Source: Endozoicomonas sp. G2_2
Lineage (GTDB): Bacteria; Pseudomonadota; Gammaproteobacteria; Nevskiales; Salinisphaeraceae
DNA: 64,000 nt
NCBI RefSeq assembly: GCF_017744135.1
Contig: NZ_JAGHQU010000008.1
Coordinates: forward strand, 124,001 to 188,000
Direction of reading: 5' to 3'
The notes beneath the pieces are model-generated. The model was not told where the DNA came from. It was given only the letters and a program-made list of their open reading frames with translations, and ran no database searches. This document shows, piece by piece, positions 18,775 to 28,366 of the stretch (position 1 is its first letter; the number at the start of each line of letters is the position of its first letter). A program made the position numbers and the translations under genes.

Positions 18775-18899
18775 TGTATACATGCAAACATACCAATTTT
18801 ATTCATTGAACGGGCGCTATAGAGTTTCGGCCATCGAACAACGCCGGGCGCGAAAGCAGGGCTGTCTGCCTTTTCGTTCGGCAAACGACAGGAGTGGCC

Positions 18900-21173
18900 A
18901 TGACGATTTCCCAGAACCTCGGTTTTCCCCGTATCGGCGAACGTCGCGAACTCAAGAAAGCGACCGAAGCCTATTGGAAAGGCGATCTCGACCGGGCCGG
19001 TCTTGAAGCCACCGGCGCAGAGCTGCGCCACAGCAACTGGGCCAAGCAGCAGGCCGCGGGCATCGACCTGATTCCGTCCAACGACTTCTCCTTCTACGAT
19101 CAGGTGCTGGGTTTGTCGTGTCTCGTCGGCAACGTGCCCGCGCGTTTCGGCTGGGACGGCAGCGATATGAATATCGATGTCGCCTTCGACATGGCGCGCG
19201 GGACAGACGGTGCGATCGCCTGCGAGATGACCAAGTGGTTCGATACCAACTACCACTACATCGTCCCCGAATTCACGCAGGACACATCGTTCAAGCTGGT
19301 CGGCTCCAAGATCTTTGACGAGTTCGCCGAAGCCAGGGCTCAGGGCATCGTCACCAAGCCGGTGATGGTCGGCCCGGCGACCTATCTCACGCTGGGCAAG
19401 GTCACCGACGGCTCGGATCTGAACAAGTTCGATCTCGCCGACTCGCTGATCGATGTCTATGTCCAGATCGCCGAGAAACTGGCCGCCGACGGCGCCGAAT
19501 GGCTGCAGATCGACGAGCCGATCTTTTCGCTCGACCTGGACGACACGCAGCGTGCGGTGATCGAAAAGGCCTATGCCAAGCTGGCCCAGGTCGATGGCAT
19601 CAAGATCATGGTGGCCAACTACTTCGGCGGTCTGGCCGACAATATGGAATTGTTCACCGCGCTGCCGGTCGCGGCACTGCATATCGACGCGGTGCGCGGC
19701 CTCAAGGAGGCCGAGGTCGTGGCCGCGCGTCTAGACGATAGCAAGTATCTGTCGGTGGGCATCATCGATGGCCGCAATATCTGGAAGACGGATCTCGAGC
19801 GCGCCTCGAACGTGCTGCAGACGATCAAGGGCGAGATCGGCGGCGAGCGTCTGATCGTCGGCCCGAGCTGCTCGCTGCTGCATTCGCCGGTCACCCTGCG
19901 CAGCGAAACCAAGCTCGACGACGAGTTCAAGAACTGGCTCGCCTTTGCCGAGGAAAAGCTCGACGAGATCGTTTTCCTGGCCAATGCCGCGGACGGCAAG
20001 GTCGACAAGGCCATGCTGGCGGCGAACCAGCAGGCCATGGCCGACCGCGCGGATTCTGCACGTATCCACGATGCCGCCGTGAAGCGCCGTGCCGAGGCGG
20101 CAACCGACAAGGATATGCAGCGCGGCGCGCCGTACGCCGAGCGGGCGAAGAAACAGCACGCCAAGCTGAATCTGCCGGCGTATCCGACCACGACCATCGG
20201 CTCCTTCCCGCAGACGCAGGAGGTGCGCAAGGCTCGCGCCGCGCACAAGAAGGGCAAGATGTCGGATGCCGACTACGACGCCTTTCTCGAGGAAAAGATC
20301 GCCGAAGCCGTGAAGATGCAGGAAGACATGGGCTTCGACATGCTCGTGCACGGCGAATTCGAGCGTAACGACATGGTCGAATACTTCGGCGAACAGCTCG
20401 CCGGCTACGCCTTCACGAAATTCGGCTGGGTGCAGAGCTACGGCTCGCGCTACGTGAAGCCGCCGATCATCTTTGGCGACGTCTCACGGCCCGAGGCCAT
20501 GACCGTGAAATGGTCGAAGTACGCCCAGTCGCTCACCGACAAGCCCATGAAGGGCATGCTCACCGGTCCGGTCACCATGGTGCAGTGGGCGTTCGTGCGC
20601 GACGACCAGCCGCGTTCCGAGACCGTGAAGCAGGTCGCGCTCGCGATCCGCGACGAGGTGGTGGATCTGGAAGCCGCCGGCCTGGCCGCGATCCAGATCG
20701 ACGAGGCCGCGTTCCGTGAAGGCCTGCCGCTGCGGCGTGCGGACTGGGAGGCGTATCTGAAATGGGCGGTCGAGTGCTTCCGGCTCGCCTCCTGCGGTGT
20801 CGCCGACGATACCCAGATCCATACCCATATGTGCTACTCGGAGTTCAACGACATCATCGAGGCGATCGCCGACATGGATGCCGACTGCATCTCCATCGAG
20901 ACATCCCGGTCCCAGATGGAGCTGCTGGATGCCTTCGTGCAGTTCAAGTATCCGAACGAGATCGGTCCGGGCGTATACGACATCCATAGCCCGCGCGTGC
21001 CCGGCAAGGACGAAATGGTCGACCTGCTCCACAAGGCCACCGAGGTACTGCCCGCCGAGCGCGTGTGGGTGAACCCGGACTGTGGCCTCAAGACGCGCGG
21101 CTGGGCCGAAGTCGAGCCGGCGCTCAAGCAGATGGTCGAGGCCGCGCGCGAGCTCCGCGACAAGGCTGCCTGA
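18900..21173 (+). CDS. metE: Cobalamin-independent methionine synthase
   Basis: A 757-residue methyltransferase that makes methionine from homocysteine and 5-methyl-THF-polyglutamate without B12. Visible are the N-terminal [21 protein letters not shown], the TTIGSFPQT start of the catalytic half, and the zinc ligands in [12 protein letters not shown] and [14 protein letters not shown] 18900 is preferred because AGGAG at 18890-18894 leaves five bases; an in-frame GTG at 18894 overlaps that site. Confidence 0.96.
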   Translation: MTISQNLGFPRIGERRELKKATEAYWKGDLDRAGLEATGAELRHSNWAKQQAAGIDLIPSNDFSFYDQVLGLSCLVGNVPARFGWDGSDMNIDVAFDMARGTDGAIACEMTKWFDTNYHYIVPEFTQDTSFKLVGSKIFDEFAEARAQGIVTKPVMVGPATYLTLGKVTDGSDLNKFDLADSLIDVYVQIAEKLAADGAEWLQIDEPIFSLDLDDTQRAVIEKAYAKLAQVDGIKIMVANYFGGLADNMELFTALPVAALHIDAVRGLKEAEVVAARLDDSKYLSVGIIDGRNIWKTDLERASNVLQTIKGEIGGERLIVGPSCSLLHSPVTLRSETKLDDEFKNWLAFAEEKLDEIVFLANAADGKVDKAMLAANQQAMADRADSARIHDAAVKRRAEAATDKDMQRGAPYAERAKKQHAKLNLPAYPTTTIGSFPQTQEVRKARAAHKKGKMSDADYDAFLEEKIAEAVKMQEDMGFDMLVHGEFERNDMVEYFGEQLAGYAFTKFGWVQSYGSRYVKPPIIFGDVSRPEAMTVKWSKYAQSLTDKPMKGMLTGPVTMVQWAFVRDDQPRSETVKQVALAIRDEVVDLEAAGLAAIQIDEAAFREGLPLRRADWEAYLKWAVECFRLASCGVADDTQIHTHMCYSEFNDIIEAIADMDADCISIETSRSQMELLDAFVQFKYPNEIGPGVYDIHSPRVPGKDEMVDLLHKATEVLPAERVWVNPDCGLKTRGWAEVEPALKQMVEAARELRDKAA

Positions 21174-21217
21174 CCCGCCAGTCCCCGTCGTTGCGGTCCT
21201 GGTCAGATCGTAGCGTC

Positions 21218-21247
21218 CCCGCCCCGGTTCGCCGGGGCGGTTTTTTT
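21218..21247 (+). terminator. Intrinsic terminator of metE
   Basis: CCGCCCCGG-TTCG-CCGGGGCGG is followed directly by seven T, 45 bases after the metE stop. Confidence 0.92.
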
Positions 21248-21257
21248 ATGCGCCGCG

Positions 21258-22004
21258 TCAGCCGAGCCAGCGTTGTGGATGGTCGCAGGCCAGGACACCG
21301 TCTTCCCAGTCGGCCCAGCCCGTGAAGGGAATGGCCGTGATGTCGTCGATGCGGCGTAGGCGTTCGGCCCAGCGGTTCTTGAGTTGGTCGAGATGGTCCT
21401 CGAACGCCGCAGTGTCCTGGTAGGCGATGCCGCCGCCCTGTACGCCGTGCGCCACGAACGGCGCAAGCACGTCGAAGCCCATGTAGTGCAGCGAGTAGTG
21501 GATGGGCCAGAGCAGGCGCTCGATCGGCCCGCCACGGCCGAAGGGCGAAAACGTGTGGGCCGGGCCGCCGGTGGTCACCGACAGCAGGGCGCGTTTGCCG
21601 CGAAAATGACCCTCGTCGTAGCGCCGGCGCCCGGTATAGAGCTCGCCGTAGACGAACACACGATCGAACCAGCCCTTGAGCATGGCCGGCTGGGCATGCC
21701 ACCACAGCGGAAACTGCAGCACGACCAGGTCTGCGGCTTCGAGCCGGTCGATTTCGCGCTGTGCGTCGACCGCGCGCGTGCCTTGGTCGCCGGCGTAACG
21801 CTGTTCGGTAAGGGCCGCGAACACGTCTGTGTCCGCGCGTTGCCGATAATGGTGCGGGCCTTCGACCGGATCGAAGTGTTCGGCATAAAGATCCGAAACG
21901 GTCACCTGCGCGCCGCTCGCGCGCAGGGTTTTGTGCGTGATGTCGCTTAGCGCGGCGTTGAACGAGGTCGGTTCCGGGTGGCAATGAACGATCAGGGCAT
22001 GCAT
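21258..22004 (-). CDS. NAD(P)H:quinone oxidoreductase (flavodoxin-fold, NQO1-like)
   Basis: A 248-residue flavodoxin-like quinone reductase. The N-terminal MHALIVHCHPEPTSFNAAL matches the flavin-phosphate loop of the NQO1/MdaB family, and FPLWWHAQPAMLKGWFDRV and LLSVTTGGP are family blocks. It probably reduces quinones or electrophiles by two-electron transfer. It is divergent from a LysR-type regulator 90 bases away, the usual arrangement for a regulator and its target. Confidence 0.85.
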   Translation of the reverse strand: MHALIVHCHPEPTSFNAALSDITHKTLRASGAQVTVSDLYAEHFDPVEGPHHYRQRADTDVFAALTEQRYAGDQGTRAVDAQREIDRLEAADLVVLQFPLWWHAQPAMLKGWFDRVFVYGELYTGRRRYDEGHFRGKRALLSVTTGGPAHTFSPFGRGGPIERLLWPIHYSLHYMGFDVLAPFVAHGVQGGGIAYQDTAAFEDHLDQLKNRWAERLRRIDDITAIPFTGWADWEDGVLACDHPQRWLG

Positions 22005-22094
22005 GACATCGGCAGCAGTCGAAATGAGACGCTTACGGTAGTCTTTGCGAATATGAAATAGAATTCGCCAGGATAGATAACCGCGTTTGCATTT

Positions 22095-22991
22095 ATGCAA
22101 GAAAGCCTCGATTGGAACGAGCTTCGGCTGGCGCTGGCCATTGCCCGGGCCGGCTCGCTTGCCGGCGCGGCGCGGGCGCTTTCGGTGAGTCACGCCACCG
22201 TGTTCCGGCGCTTGAAGACCCTCGAGGCGCGTCTCGGCGTCGCGCTGTTCGAGCGCGATCGTGGCGGTTACACCGCAACCGTGGCGGGTGACGATCTGGC
22301 CGAGGCGGCCGTGCGCGTCGAGCAGGAAGTGCTCGGCGTGCAACGCCGGGTCGCCGGGCGCGACCTGCGCCCGTCCGGTACCGTGCGGCTGACGACGACA
22401 GACACCCTCTTCGAAGGGCTGCTGGCTCCGGTGCTGGCGGAATGCCGCCGCGCGTATCCGGACATCGACCTGGAGATCGCGATCTCCAACGAGCCGTTCA
22501 ACCTCACCCGGCGTCAGGCAGACATGGCGATCCGCCCGATCGCGAAGCCGCCCGAGGCGTTGATCGCGCGTCGACTCGGGCGGGTCGCGCTGGCGGTTTA
22601 TGCTGCGGCTGATGCCGGTGAGCCCGCGCCACCGAAGCGGAACTGGCTGGGGCTGGACGACAGCGTTAGCTTTCCGGCCCTCGAAACCTGGATGGCACGA
22701 CACGCCGAACGATCGGCGTGCCGCTTTCGCATGGACAGCCTGCTCGGGCTGCGCGCGGCGGTGCGTAGCGGGGCCGGCCAGGCCGTGCTGCCCTGTTATC
22801 TGGCCGACGACGATCCGGCTCTCGCGCGCCTGGCGCCACCGATCGAAGAAGTCGCAACCGATCTGTGGCTGCTGATTCATCCTGATCTGCGCAAGGTCGC
22901 GCGTATTCGCGCGGTGCGCGACGTGATCGTCGGGGCGCTGGCTCGGGCCGCGGTTCAGAAACGGCTGGCGGGCGAATCGCCGGACCAATAA
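22095..22991 (+). CDS. LysR-family transcriptional regulator
   Basis: A 298-residue LysR-type regulator. The N-terminal HTH lies at residues about 5-60 (AGSLAGAARALSVSHATVFRRL), followed by the effector-binding domain with LAVYAAADAG and LLGLRAAVRSGAGQAVLPCY. Its divergent position suggests that it controls the quinone reductase gene; the inducer is unknown. Confidence 0.85.
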   Translation: MQESLDWNELRLALAIARAGSLAGAARALSVSHATVFRRLKTLEARLGVALFERDRGGYTATVAGDDLAEAAVRVEQEVLGVQRRVAGRDLRPSGTVRLTTTDTLFEGLLAPVLAECRRAYPDIDLEIAISNEPFNLTRRQADMAIRPIAKPPEALIARRLGRVALAVYAAADAGEPAPPKRNWLGLDDSVSFPALETWMARHAERSACRFRMDSLLGLRAAVRSGAGQAVLPCYLADDDPALARLAPPIEEVATDLWLLIHPDLRKVARIRAVRDVIVGALARAAVQKRLAGESPDQ

Positions 22992-23144
22992 TGGGCGTGT
23001 GCGAAAGCGCGCTGTCCTGGTATCGGATCGATAGCACTGCGCGCCGCGGTTGAAACCATAGGCATCCCGGCGATGGCGAGCGCATTGTTAAACTAGCGGC
23101 CTTTTGCCGGCGCCGCGCCGCCGCCGTTCACCAGGTACGTCCCC

Positions 23145-24575
23145 ATGTCCGTTGTCACCCGTTTCGCCCCATCGCCCACCGGCTACCTGCACATCGGGGG
23201 CGCACGCACCGCGCTTTATTCCTGGCTGCACGCCAAGGCGAACGGCGGCAACTTCGTGCTGCGCATCGAGGATACGGATCGCGAACGCTCCACCGACGAA
23301 GCCGTGCAGGCCATTCTCGATGCCATGGTGTGGCTGAATCTCGAGCACGACGGCGACATCTATTATCAGACCCAGCGCTTCGGTCGCTATGCTGAAGTCA
23401 TCGACTGGCTGCTGGCCGAAGGAAAGGCTTATAAATGCTATTCCAGCGCCGAGGACGTGGAGGCGATGCGCGAGGCGGCGCGCGCCAAAGGCGAAAAACC
23501 GAAGTACGACGGCACCTGGCGGCCCATGCCGGGCAAGACGCTGCCGGAGCCGCCGGCCGGGGTCGATCCGGTGATCCGTTTCGCCACGCCGCTGGAAGGC
23601 GACACGGTGATCCACGATCTGGTCAAGGGCGATATCACCATCAGCAACACCGAGCTGGATGATCTGGTGATCGCCCGCGCCGACGGCACGCCGACCTACA
23701 ACTTCTGCGTGGTGGTCGACGACATGGACATGGGTATCACCCATGTCATCCGCGGCGACGACCACGTGAACAACACGCCGCGCCAGATCAACATCCTTAA
23801 GGCGTTTGTGGGTGACGACGGCGAGCTGCCGGTCTATGCCCACGTGCCGATGATCCTCGGCTCTGACGGCAAGCGCCTGTCCAAACGCCACGGCGCGGTG
23901 GGCGTGATGCGTTATCGCGAAGAAGGCTATCTGCCCGAGGCGCTGCTGAACTATCTCGTACGCCTGGGCTGGGCGCATGGCGACCAGGAAATCTTCACCC
24001 GCGACGAGATGCTCGAACATTTCGATATCGAGAACGTGCAGGGCGGCGCGTCCACCTTCGACCCGGACAAGCTGCTGTGGGTGAATCAGGAACACCTGAA
24101 AATGGCCGAGCCCGAGGCGCTGGTCGACGAACTGGCCTGGCATCTGGCACGCGAAGGTGTAGAGAACGTCGATCGCGCGCGCCTGGCCGAGATTGCGGGT
24201 ATTCAGAAAGGCCGCTGCAAGACCATGCTCGATATGGCTCGGCAGAGCCTGTTCCTGTTCTCGCCGGTCAGCGAATACGACGAGAAAGCGGTCAAGAAAC
24301 ACATGAAGGCCGGCTCGCCGGCGCTGCTGGCCGACGTGCGTGAACGGGTGGCCGCGCTCGACGCCTGGGACGGCGAGGCACTGGGCGCGGCCGTCAAGCA
24401 GACCGCGACCGACAACGAGGTCGGCATGGGCAAGGTGGCCCAGCCGATTCGTATCGCGGTCACCGGCAGTGCGGTATCGCCCTCGATCGACGCGACCCTG
24501 CTGCTGCTTGGCCGTGAAGAGACGTTGGCCCGGCTGGATGCCGCGGTCGCGGCTTTCGGCGACGGCGCGGGCTGA
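23145..24575 (+). CDS. gltX: Glutamyl-tRNA synthetase
   Basis: A 476-residue class I synthetase that charges tRNA-Glu. The HIGH-type signature appears as FAPSPTGYLHIGGARTAL and the KMSKS-type loop as GKRLSKRHGAVGV. The length and the C-terminal anticodon-binding half are normal. It is monocistronic as far as visible; a stretch without genes follows. Confidence 0.96.
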   Translation: MSVVTRFAPSPTGYLHIGGARTALYSWLHAKANGGNFVLRIEDTDRERSTDEAVQAILDAMVWLNLEHDGDIYYQTQRFGRYAEVIDWLLAEGKAYKCYSSAEDVEAMREAARAKGEKPKYDGTWRPMPGKTLPEPPAGVDPVIRFATPLEGDTVIHDLVKGDITISNTELDDLVIARADGTPTYNFCVVVDDMDMGITHVIRGDDHVNNTPRQINILKAFVGDDGELPVYAHVPMILGSDGKRLSKRHGAVGVMRYREEGYLPEALLNYLVRLGWAHGDQEIFTRDEMLEHFDIENVQGGASTFDPDKLLWVNQEHLKMAEPEALVDELAWHLAREGVENVDRARLAEIAGIQKGRCKTMLDMARQSLFLFSPVSEYDEKAVKKHMKAGSPALLADVRERVAALDAWDGEALGAAVKQTATDNEVGMGKVAQPIRIAVTGSAVSPSIDATLLLLGREETLARLDAAVAAFGDGAG

Positions 24576-24986
24576 GCGCGTTCGCGTCCGAGTTTTTATT
24601 GTCATCCGGCGCAAGCGAGCACCGGAGGGCAAACACCGCCCTGCGACGTGAAAGATGATGGCGTGGGCCGGAGCCCGTCTGCGGCGACGAAAAGCGCCGC
24701 CGCGAGGGGTGGCCGGCGCGCCGCGCCGGTGCCCGAAAACACCGAGCAAACTGATCGACGTCCATGCCGGACAGGGCCGGGCGAATGCCCGACTCAGGTG
24801 CCAGAACGCTTGCCGCCGTTGTGGGTGGGCGCTGGCCTGAAGCCGGTGGTTCGGCGCCGCATAGGGAAGATGACGCGCAATAGCCGGCGCCGCGCTGGGC
24901 CGAAAGCCCCGCGTTTTGCCGACGGCAGCGCAATACCATAACGCCCGCCCAGTCGATACAATGCTTGTTCAACTATCGAGGCAAGC
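24576..24986. other. Gene-free spacer with a possible decayed repeat fragment
   Basis: 411 bases without a convincing gene. Around 24685-24745 the order of blocks (GGCGACGAAAAGCGC, a G-rich run, then GGCCGGCGCGCCGCGCCGG) resembles 13350-13410 of the structured repeat. The terminal hairpins are missing, so it may be a decayed internal fragment or convergent GC-rich sequence. The end of the spacer carries the promoter region of the arsR-type gene. Confidence 0.3.
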
Positions 24987-24988
24987 AT
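24961..24988. promoter_or_regulatory. Candidate operator overlapping the start of the SmtB-like gene
   Basis: ATGCTTG (24961-24967) and CAAGCAT (24982-24988) form an inverted repeat that spans the ribosome binding site and start codon of the downstream repressor gene. Autoregulation by the repressor would fit. Confidence 0.4.
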
Positions 24989-25298
24989 GACCACCTATCT
25001 TGAACTCCAGGTTCTGAGCACCGGCCAGACATCGCGCCTGGCCGAGATGTTTCGGCTGTTGGGCGAACCCAATCGCCTGTCGCTGGTCTATGCCTGTCTC
25101 GAGGAGCCGCGCAGCGTGCAGACGCTGGCGGCCGATATCGATATTTCGATGTCGCTGGCGAGCCATCACCTGCGTCTGCTGCGAGCCGCGCGTCTGCTGC
25201 GCGCCGAGCGTCGCGGCAAGCAGGTGTTCTATGTCGCCGCCGACGCGCACGTTCAGCGCGTGCTGCGCGACATGGCCGAACACGGCGACGAGGCGTAA
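24987..25298 (+). CDS. SmtB/ArsR-family metal-sensing repressor
   Basis: A 103-residue ArsR/SmtB winged-helix protein. The recognition helix region is ISMSLASHHLRLLRAA. The C-terminal helix carries D86, H88, H99 and E102, spaced D-x-H-x10-H-x2-E, the alpha-5 zinc site of SmtB. It therefore probably senses Zn(II) or Co(II) and derepresses the CDF exporter whose gene starts six bases after its stop. Confidence 0.85.
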   Translation: MTTYLELQVLSTGQTSRLAEMFRLLGEPNRLSLVYACLEEPRSVQTLAADIDISMSLASHHLRLLRAARLLRAERRGKQVFYVAADAHVQRVLRDMAEHGDEA

Positions 25299-25303
25299 CC
25301 GAC

Positions 25304-26266
25304 ATGGGCCACACGCACGATCACGCACACCCTCATGACCATGGTCATGACCACGACCACGGCGGTCTGGGTGGCCATCATCATCACGGCGGCAGCGGCC
25401 GCGTACTGGTGTTTTCGCTGTGCCTGACGCTCGCTTTCGCTTTCGTCGAGGCGATCGGCGGCTGGTGGGCGGATTCGCTGGCGCTGATGTCCGACGCCGG
25501 GCATATGTTTACCGACAGCTCCTCGCTGGCGATCGGCGCGCTCGCGGCCTGGATGGCCAAGCGCCCGGCCTCGAAGATGCATTCCTTCGGTCTGCAGCGC
25601 GCGGAGGTGCTCGGCGCGCTGATCAATGCGGTGTTGATGATCGTCGTGGTGGTCGCGATCGCGGTCTCGGCGGTCGAGCGCTTTTCCGATCCGCGCGAGG
25701 TCGCCGGCGCGCCGGTCATGATCATCGCCGCTATCGGCCTGGTGATGAATATCGGCGTCGCCGCCATTCTCATGCGCGGCGAGCAGACCATGAACGTACG
25801 CGGCGCGCTGATCCACGTGATCGGCGATCTGCTGGGCTCGGTGGCCGCGCTGGCGGCCGGGCTGGTGATCATCCTCACCGGCTGGATGCCGATCGATCCG
25901 TTGCTGTCCCTCGGCGTGAGCGCGCTGATCATGGTCTCCGCGCTGCGGCTGCTGCGCGACGTGGTGCACGTGCTCATGGAGGGCGTACCGCGCGGGGTGG
26001 ACGTCGTGAACGTGGGCCAGGCGTTGGCCGCGGTCGAGGGTGTGCGCGCGGTGCATGATCTGCATATCTGGAGCCTGTCCTCAAGTCAGCGCGCGCTGGC
26101 GGCGCATGTGGAGATCGCGCGGCTTTCCGAGTGGCAGCGTATTCTGCCCAAGCTGCAGCAGCTGCTCGCCGAGCGGTTCTCGATCACGCATACGACGCTG
26201 CAGCCGGAGGATCGCGCCACCGCCCGAGATTGTGTCTGCGAAGCGGATTGCGGCATCGCCAGCTGA
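25304..26266 (+). CDS. Cation diffusion facilitator (zinc/cobalt efflux)
   Basis: A 320-residue inner-membrane CDF exporter. The N-terminus is a His-rich metal-binding tail (residues 3-30, many HDH repeats). The transport site residues are visible in SDAGHMFTD (TM2) and in HVIGDLLGS (TM5), giving the D/H-x3-D pairs of zinc CDFs. The cytoplasmic C-terminal domain shows VRAVHDLHIWSLSS. It forms an operon with the SmtB-like repressor. It resembles CzcD/ZitB; the exact metal is not fixed by sequence. Confidence 0.9.
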   Translation: MGHTHDHAHPHDHGHDHDHGGLGGHHHHGGSGRVLVFSLCLTLAFAFVEAIGGWWADSLALMSDAGHMFTDSSSLAIGALAAWMAKRPASKMHSFGLQRAEVLGALINAVLMIVVVVAIAVSAVERFSDPREVAGAPVMIIAAIGLVMNIGVAAILMRGEQTMNVRGALIHVIGDLLGSVAALAAGLVIILTGWMPIDPLLSLGVSALIMVSALRLLRDVVHVLMEGVPRGVDVVNVGQALAAVEGVRAVHDLHIWSLSSSQRALAAHVEIARLSEWQRILPKLQQLLAERFSITHTTLQPEDRATARDCVCEADCGIAS

Positions 26267-26346
26267 CCGATCCGGGGGCGATGCTGCGGGCAGGGCAGGC
26301 GGGCGCGTTATCCTGCCCGTGGGCGTCTTGCCGACCGGATGAAGCC

Positions 26347-26700
26347 ATGCACATCGCGACCCGACGCATCTACGACCCGGCCTGCGACGACGACGGCTAT
26401 CGGGCCCTGGTGGATCGCATATGGCCACGGGGCGTGTCCAAGCGCGATGCCGCACTCGACGGCTGGTACAAGTCACTCGCGCCGTCCACCGAACTGCGCC
26501 GCTGGTTCGGGCACGACCCGGCGCGCTGGGACGCGTTTTGCGCGCGCTATCGCGCCGAACTCGATGAGGCCGAGGCCGACGTGATCGACGAACTGCGCGC
26601 CCGGGCCGCCGAGACCGGCCTGATGCTGCTGTACGCGGCCCGCGATACCGAGCACAACAACGCCGTCGTGCTCAAGCGCTATCTGGAGGACAGCGCGTGA
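26347..26700 (+). CDS. DUF488 family protein (YeaO-like)
   Basis: A 117-residue protein matching the YeaO branch of DUF488. It shows RIYDPACDDDGYRALVDRIW followed by PRGVSK, LAPSTELRRWFGHDP, and the C-terminal LMLLYAARDTEHNNAVVL. Function is unknown. The ATG at 26347 is chosen because family similarity begins there. The next small gene starts on its stop codon (GTGA overlap), indicating coupling. Confidence 0.85.
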   Translation: MHIATRRIYDPACDDDGYRALVDRIWPRGVSKRDAALDGWYKSLAPSTELRRWFGHDPARWDAFCARYRAELDEAEADVIDELRARAAETGLMLLYAARDTEHNNAVVLKRYLEDSA

Positions 26701-26888
26701 ACGATTCCGAAGATCGACTCGCGTTGGCCGAGCGGGTCCGCGCGGCCTGTATCGAAGCCGCACTCGCGGGCTACGAGAACGCCGCGGTGGCCGGCCTCTG
26801 TGGTGAGGGGGCCCTGGAGGTCGCGATCAGCGCCATGCGACAGGTCGATATCGACGCGATCGTGGCACGCGGGCCGCGCGACGACTGA
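26697..26888 (+). CDS. Small conserved-looking protein coupled to DUF488
   Basis: A 63-residue acidic, helical protein with a GTG start overlapping the DUF488 stop. It contains the segment ACIEAALAGYENAAVAGLCG. Similar short proteins follow DUF488 genes in some pseudomonads as far as I recall, often annotated loosely as acetyltransferases, which the size does not support. Function unknown. Confidence 0.55.
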   Translation: MNDSEDRLALAERVRAACIEAALAGYENAAVAGLCGEGALEVAISAMRQVDIDAIVARGPRDD

Positions 26889-26925
26889 AAGCCTCCGGTC
26901 AGGGCATCCCTCGGCCTGGCGCGCA

Positions 26926-26966
26926 CAAAAAAGCCGGCGGGCCACCGGGCTTGATTGCCCGCCGGC
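26926..26966 (-). terminator. Intrinsic terminator of sat
   Basis: Read on the minus strand, GCCGGCGGGC (26957-26966) pairs with GCCCGCCGGC (26933-26942) and is followed by six T at 26927-26932, just past the sat stop. The A-run on the other side gives little support for termination of the small plus-strand gene. Confidence 0.8.
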
Positions 26967-27003
26967 CCACCGGCCTTATGCGCCATAAAGGCGATCCTGC
27001 CGG

Positions 27004-28188
27004 CTACTTGCTCTGGTAGTAGTCCATCAGGATCTCGGCGACTTCCGGGCGCGAGAATTCCTCGGGCGGGGCCACGCCGTTGCCGAGCATCTCGCGCACC
27101 TTGGTGCCGGACAGCAGCACGAAGTCTTCTTTCGTGTGGTCGGGCACGTCGCGCATCATCACCACCTTGCCCAGCTTCTTGGAGAAGGCGGTGTGATCGG
27201 CGGCGAAGATCTCGATATCCAGCGCGTCGTCCGGCACCCGCTCCTCGAAGATGGTCTGCGCATCGAAGGGGCCATAGAAATCGCCCACGCCGGCATGGTC
27301 GCGGCCGACGATGAGATAGCTGCAGCCGGCGTTCTGGCGGAACACCGCATGCAGCACGGCTTCGCGCGGGCCCGCATAGAGCATGTCGAAACCGTAGCCG
27401 GTGATCATCACCGTATTCGGCGGGAAGTACACATCGACCATCTTGCGGATGGCGGCATCGCGCACGTTGGCGGGGATATCGCCCGGCTTGAGCTTGCCCA
27501 GCAGCATGTGCACGAGAATGCCGTCGGCGCCGGTGGCCTCCATGGCCATCTTGCACAGTTCCTCATGGGCACGGTGCATGGGGTTACGGGTCTGAAACGC
27601 CACGACCTTTTCCCAGCCGCGCTCGGCGAACTCGTCGCGGATCGAGCCCGCGGTGCGGAAGGTGTCGGGGAAGTCCTTTTCGAAGTAGCTGAAGTTCAGC
27701 ACCTGGATCGGGCCGTGCACCACGTGCCGACCGAGGCTCTTGAACGTCGCCACGCCGGGGTGTTCGGCGTCGCTGGTGGAAAAGATCTGTTCGACCAGCG
27801 TGTTCAGTTCATCTTCGCTGAACTCGTCGATGCCTTCGACGTCCTGGACGGCAATGACCGGGTTGCCGTCCACGTTCGGGTCCCGCAGGGCGATACGGGC
27901 CGCGCCCTTGATCGGCTCGATATCGTCGACCACGTTGAGCACGGGTACCGGCCAGAACAGACCGTCCGTGGTGCGCAGGCTCTCGCCCACCGACAGGGCG
28001 TCGGCCTTGTTCATGAAGCCGGTCAGCGGGTTGAAGTAGCCCGCGCCGAGCATGACGGCATTGGCCGCGGCTGCGGAACTCACCGTGATGGACGGCAGTT
28101 CGTGGGCCTCCTGCATGAGCTGCTCGCGGGCCGCGTCGTCGGCCACATAGAGCGGATTGAGCGTATCGGAACCGTGCGGTTTGATCAT
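27004..28188 (-). CDS. sat: ATP sulfurylase (homomeric Sat type)
   Basis: A 394-residue sulfate adenylyltransferase converting ATP and sulfate to APS and PPi. Nucleotide-binding motifs are QTRNPMHRAHEELCK and VGRDHAGVGDFYGP; the N-terminal PUA-like and C-terminal parts are complete. It is the single-subunit Sat rather than the CysD/CysN heterodimer common in gammaproteobacteria. It could serve assimilation or, in reverse, sulfite oxidation. No reductase or APS kinase gene is adjacent. The start MIKPHGSDTLNP is preferred; upstream in-frame residues are unrelated. Confidence 0.92.
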   Translation of the reverse strand: MIKPHGSDTLNPLYVADDAAREQLMQEAHELPSITVSSAAAANAVMLGAGYFNPLTGFMNKADALSVGESLRTTDGLFWPVPVLNVVDDIEPIKGAARIALRDPNVDGNPVIAVQDVEGIDEFSEDELNTLVEQIFSTSDAEHPGVATFKSLGRHVVHGPIQVLNFSYFEKDFPDTFRTAGSIRDEFAERGWEKVVAFQTRNPMHRAHEELCKMAMEATGADGILVHMLLGKLKPGDIPANVRDAAIRKMVDVYFPPNTVMITGYGFDMLYAGPREAVLHAVFRQNAGCSYLIVGRDHAGVGDFYGPFDAQTIFEERVPDDALDIEIFAADHTAFSKKLGKVVMMRDVPDHTKEDFVLLSGTKVREMLGNGVAPPEEFSRPEVAEILMDYYQSK

Positions 28189-28257
28189 GTCATCGCGCCT
28201 TGCGTTGTCGAATGGCAAAAGCTCGCCGCCCGGCCGCGCCATGCGGCCGGACGCATG

Positions 28258-28279
28258 AAAAAAACGCGGTCGCACCGCG
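28258..28279 (-). terminator. Intrinsic terminator of fur
   Basis: On the minus strand CGCGGT-GCG-ACCGCG is followed by seven T (28258-28264), about 90 bases past the fur stop and before the sat start. Confidence 0.85.
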
Positions 28280-28366
28280 CTTCTTACACGAAAGTTTGGC
28301 GGATTCTAACGCATTGCGGCATGGGCGCGCCGCGTACGGTGATGCGTGCCGAACGGGCCCGCGTGC

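Noticed and set aside
18813-18830. TTCATTGAA near metE as a MetR box
   Set aside because: The half-sites are in the inverse order (TTCA-N-TGAA) to the known consensus, so the other site in the spacer was listed instead.
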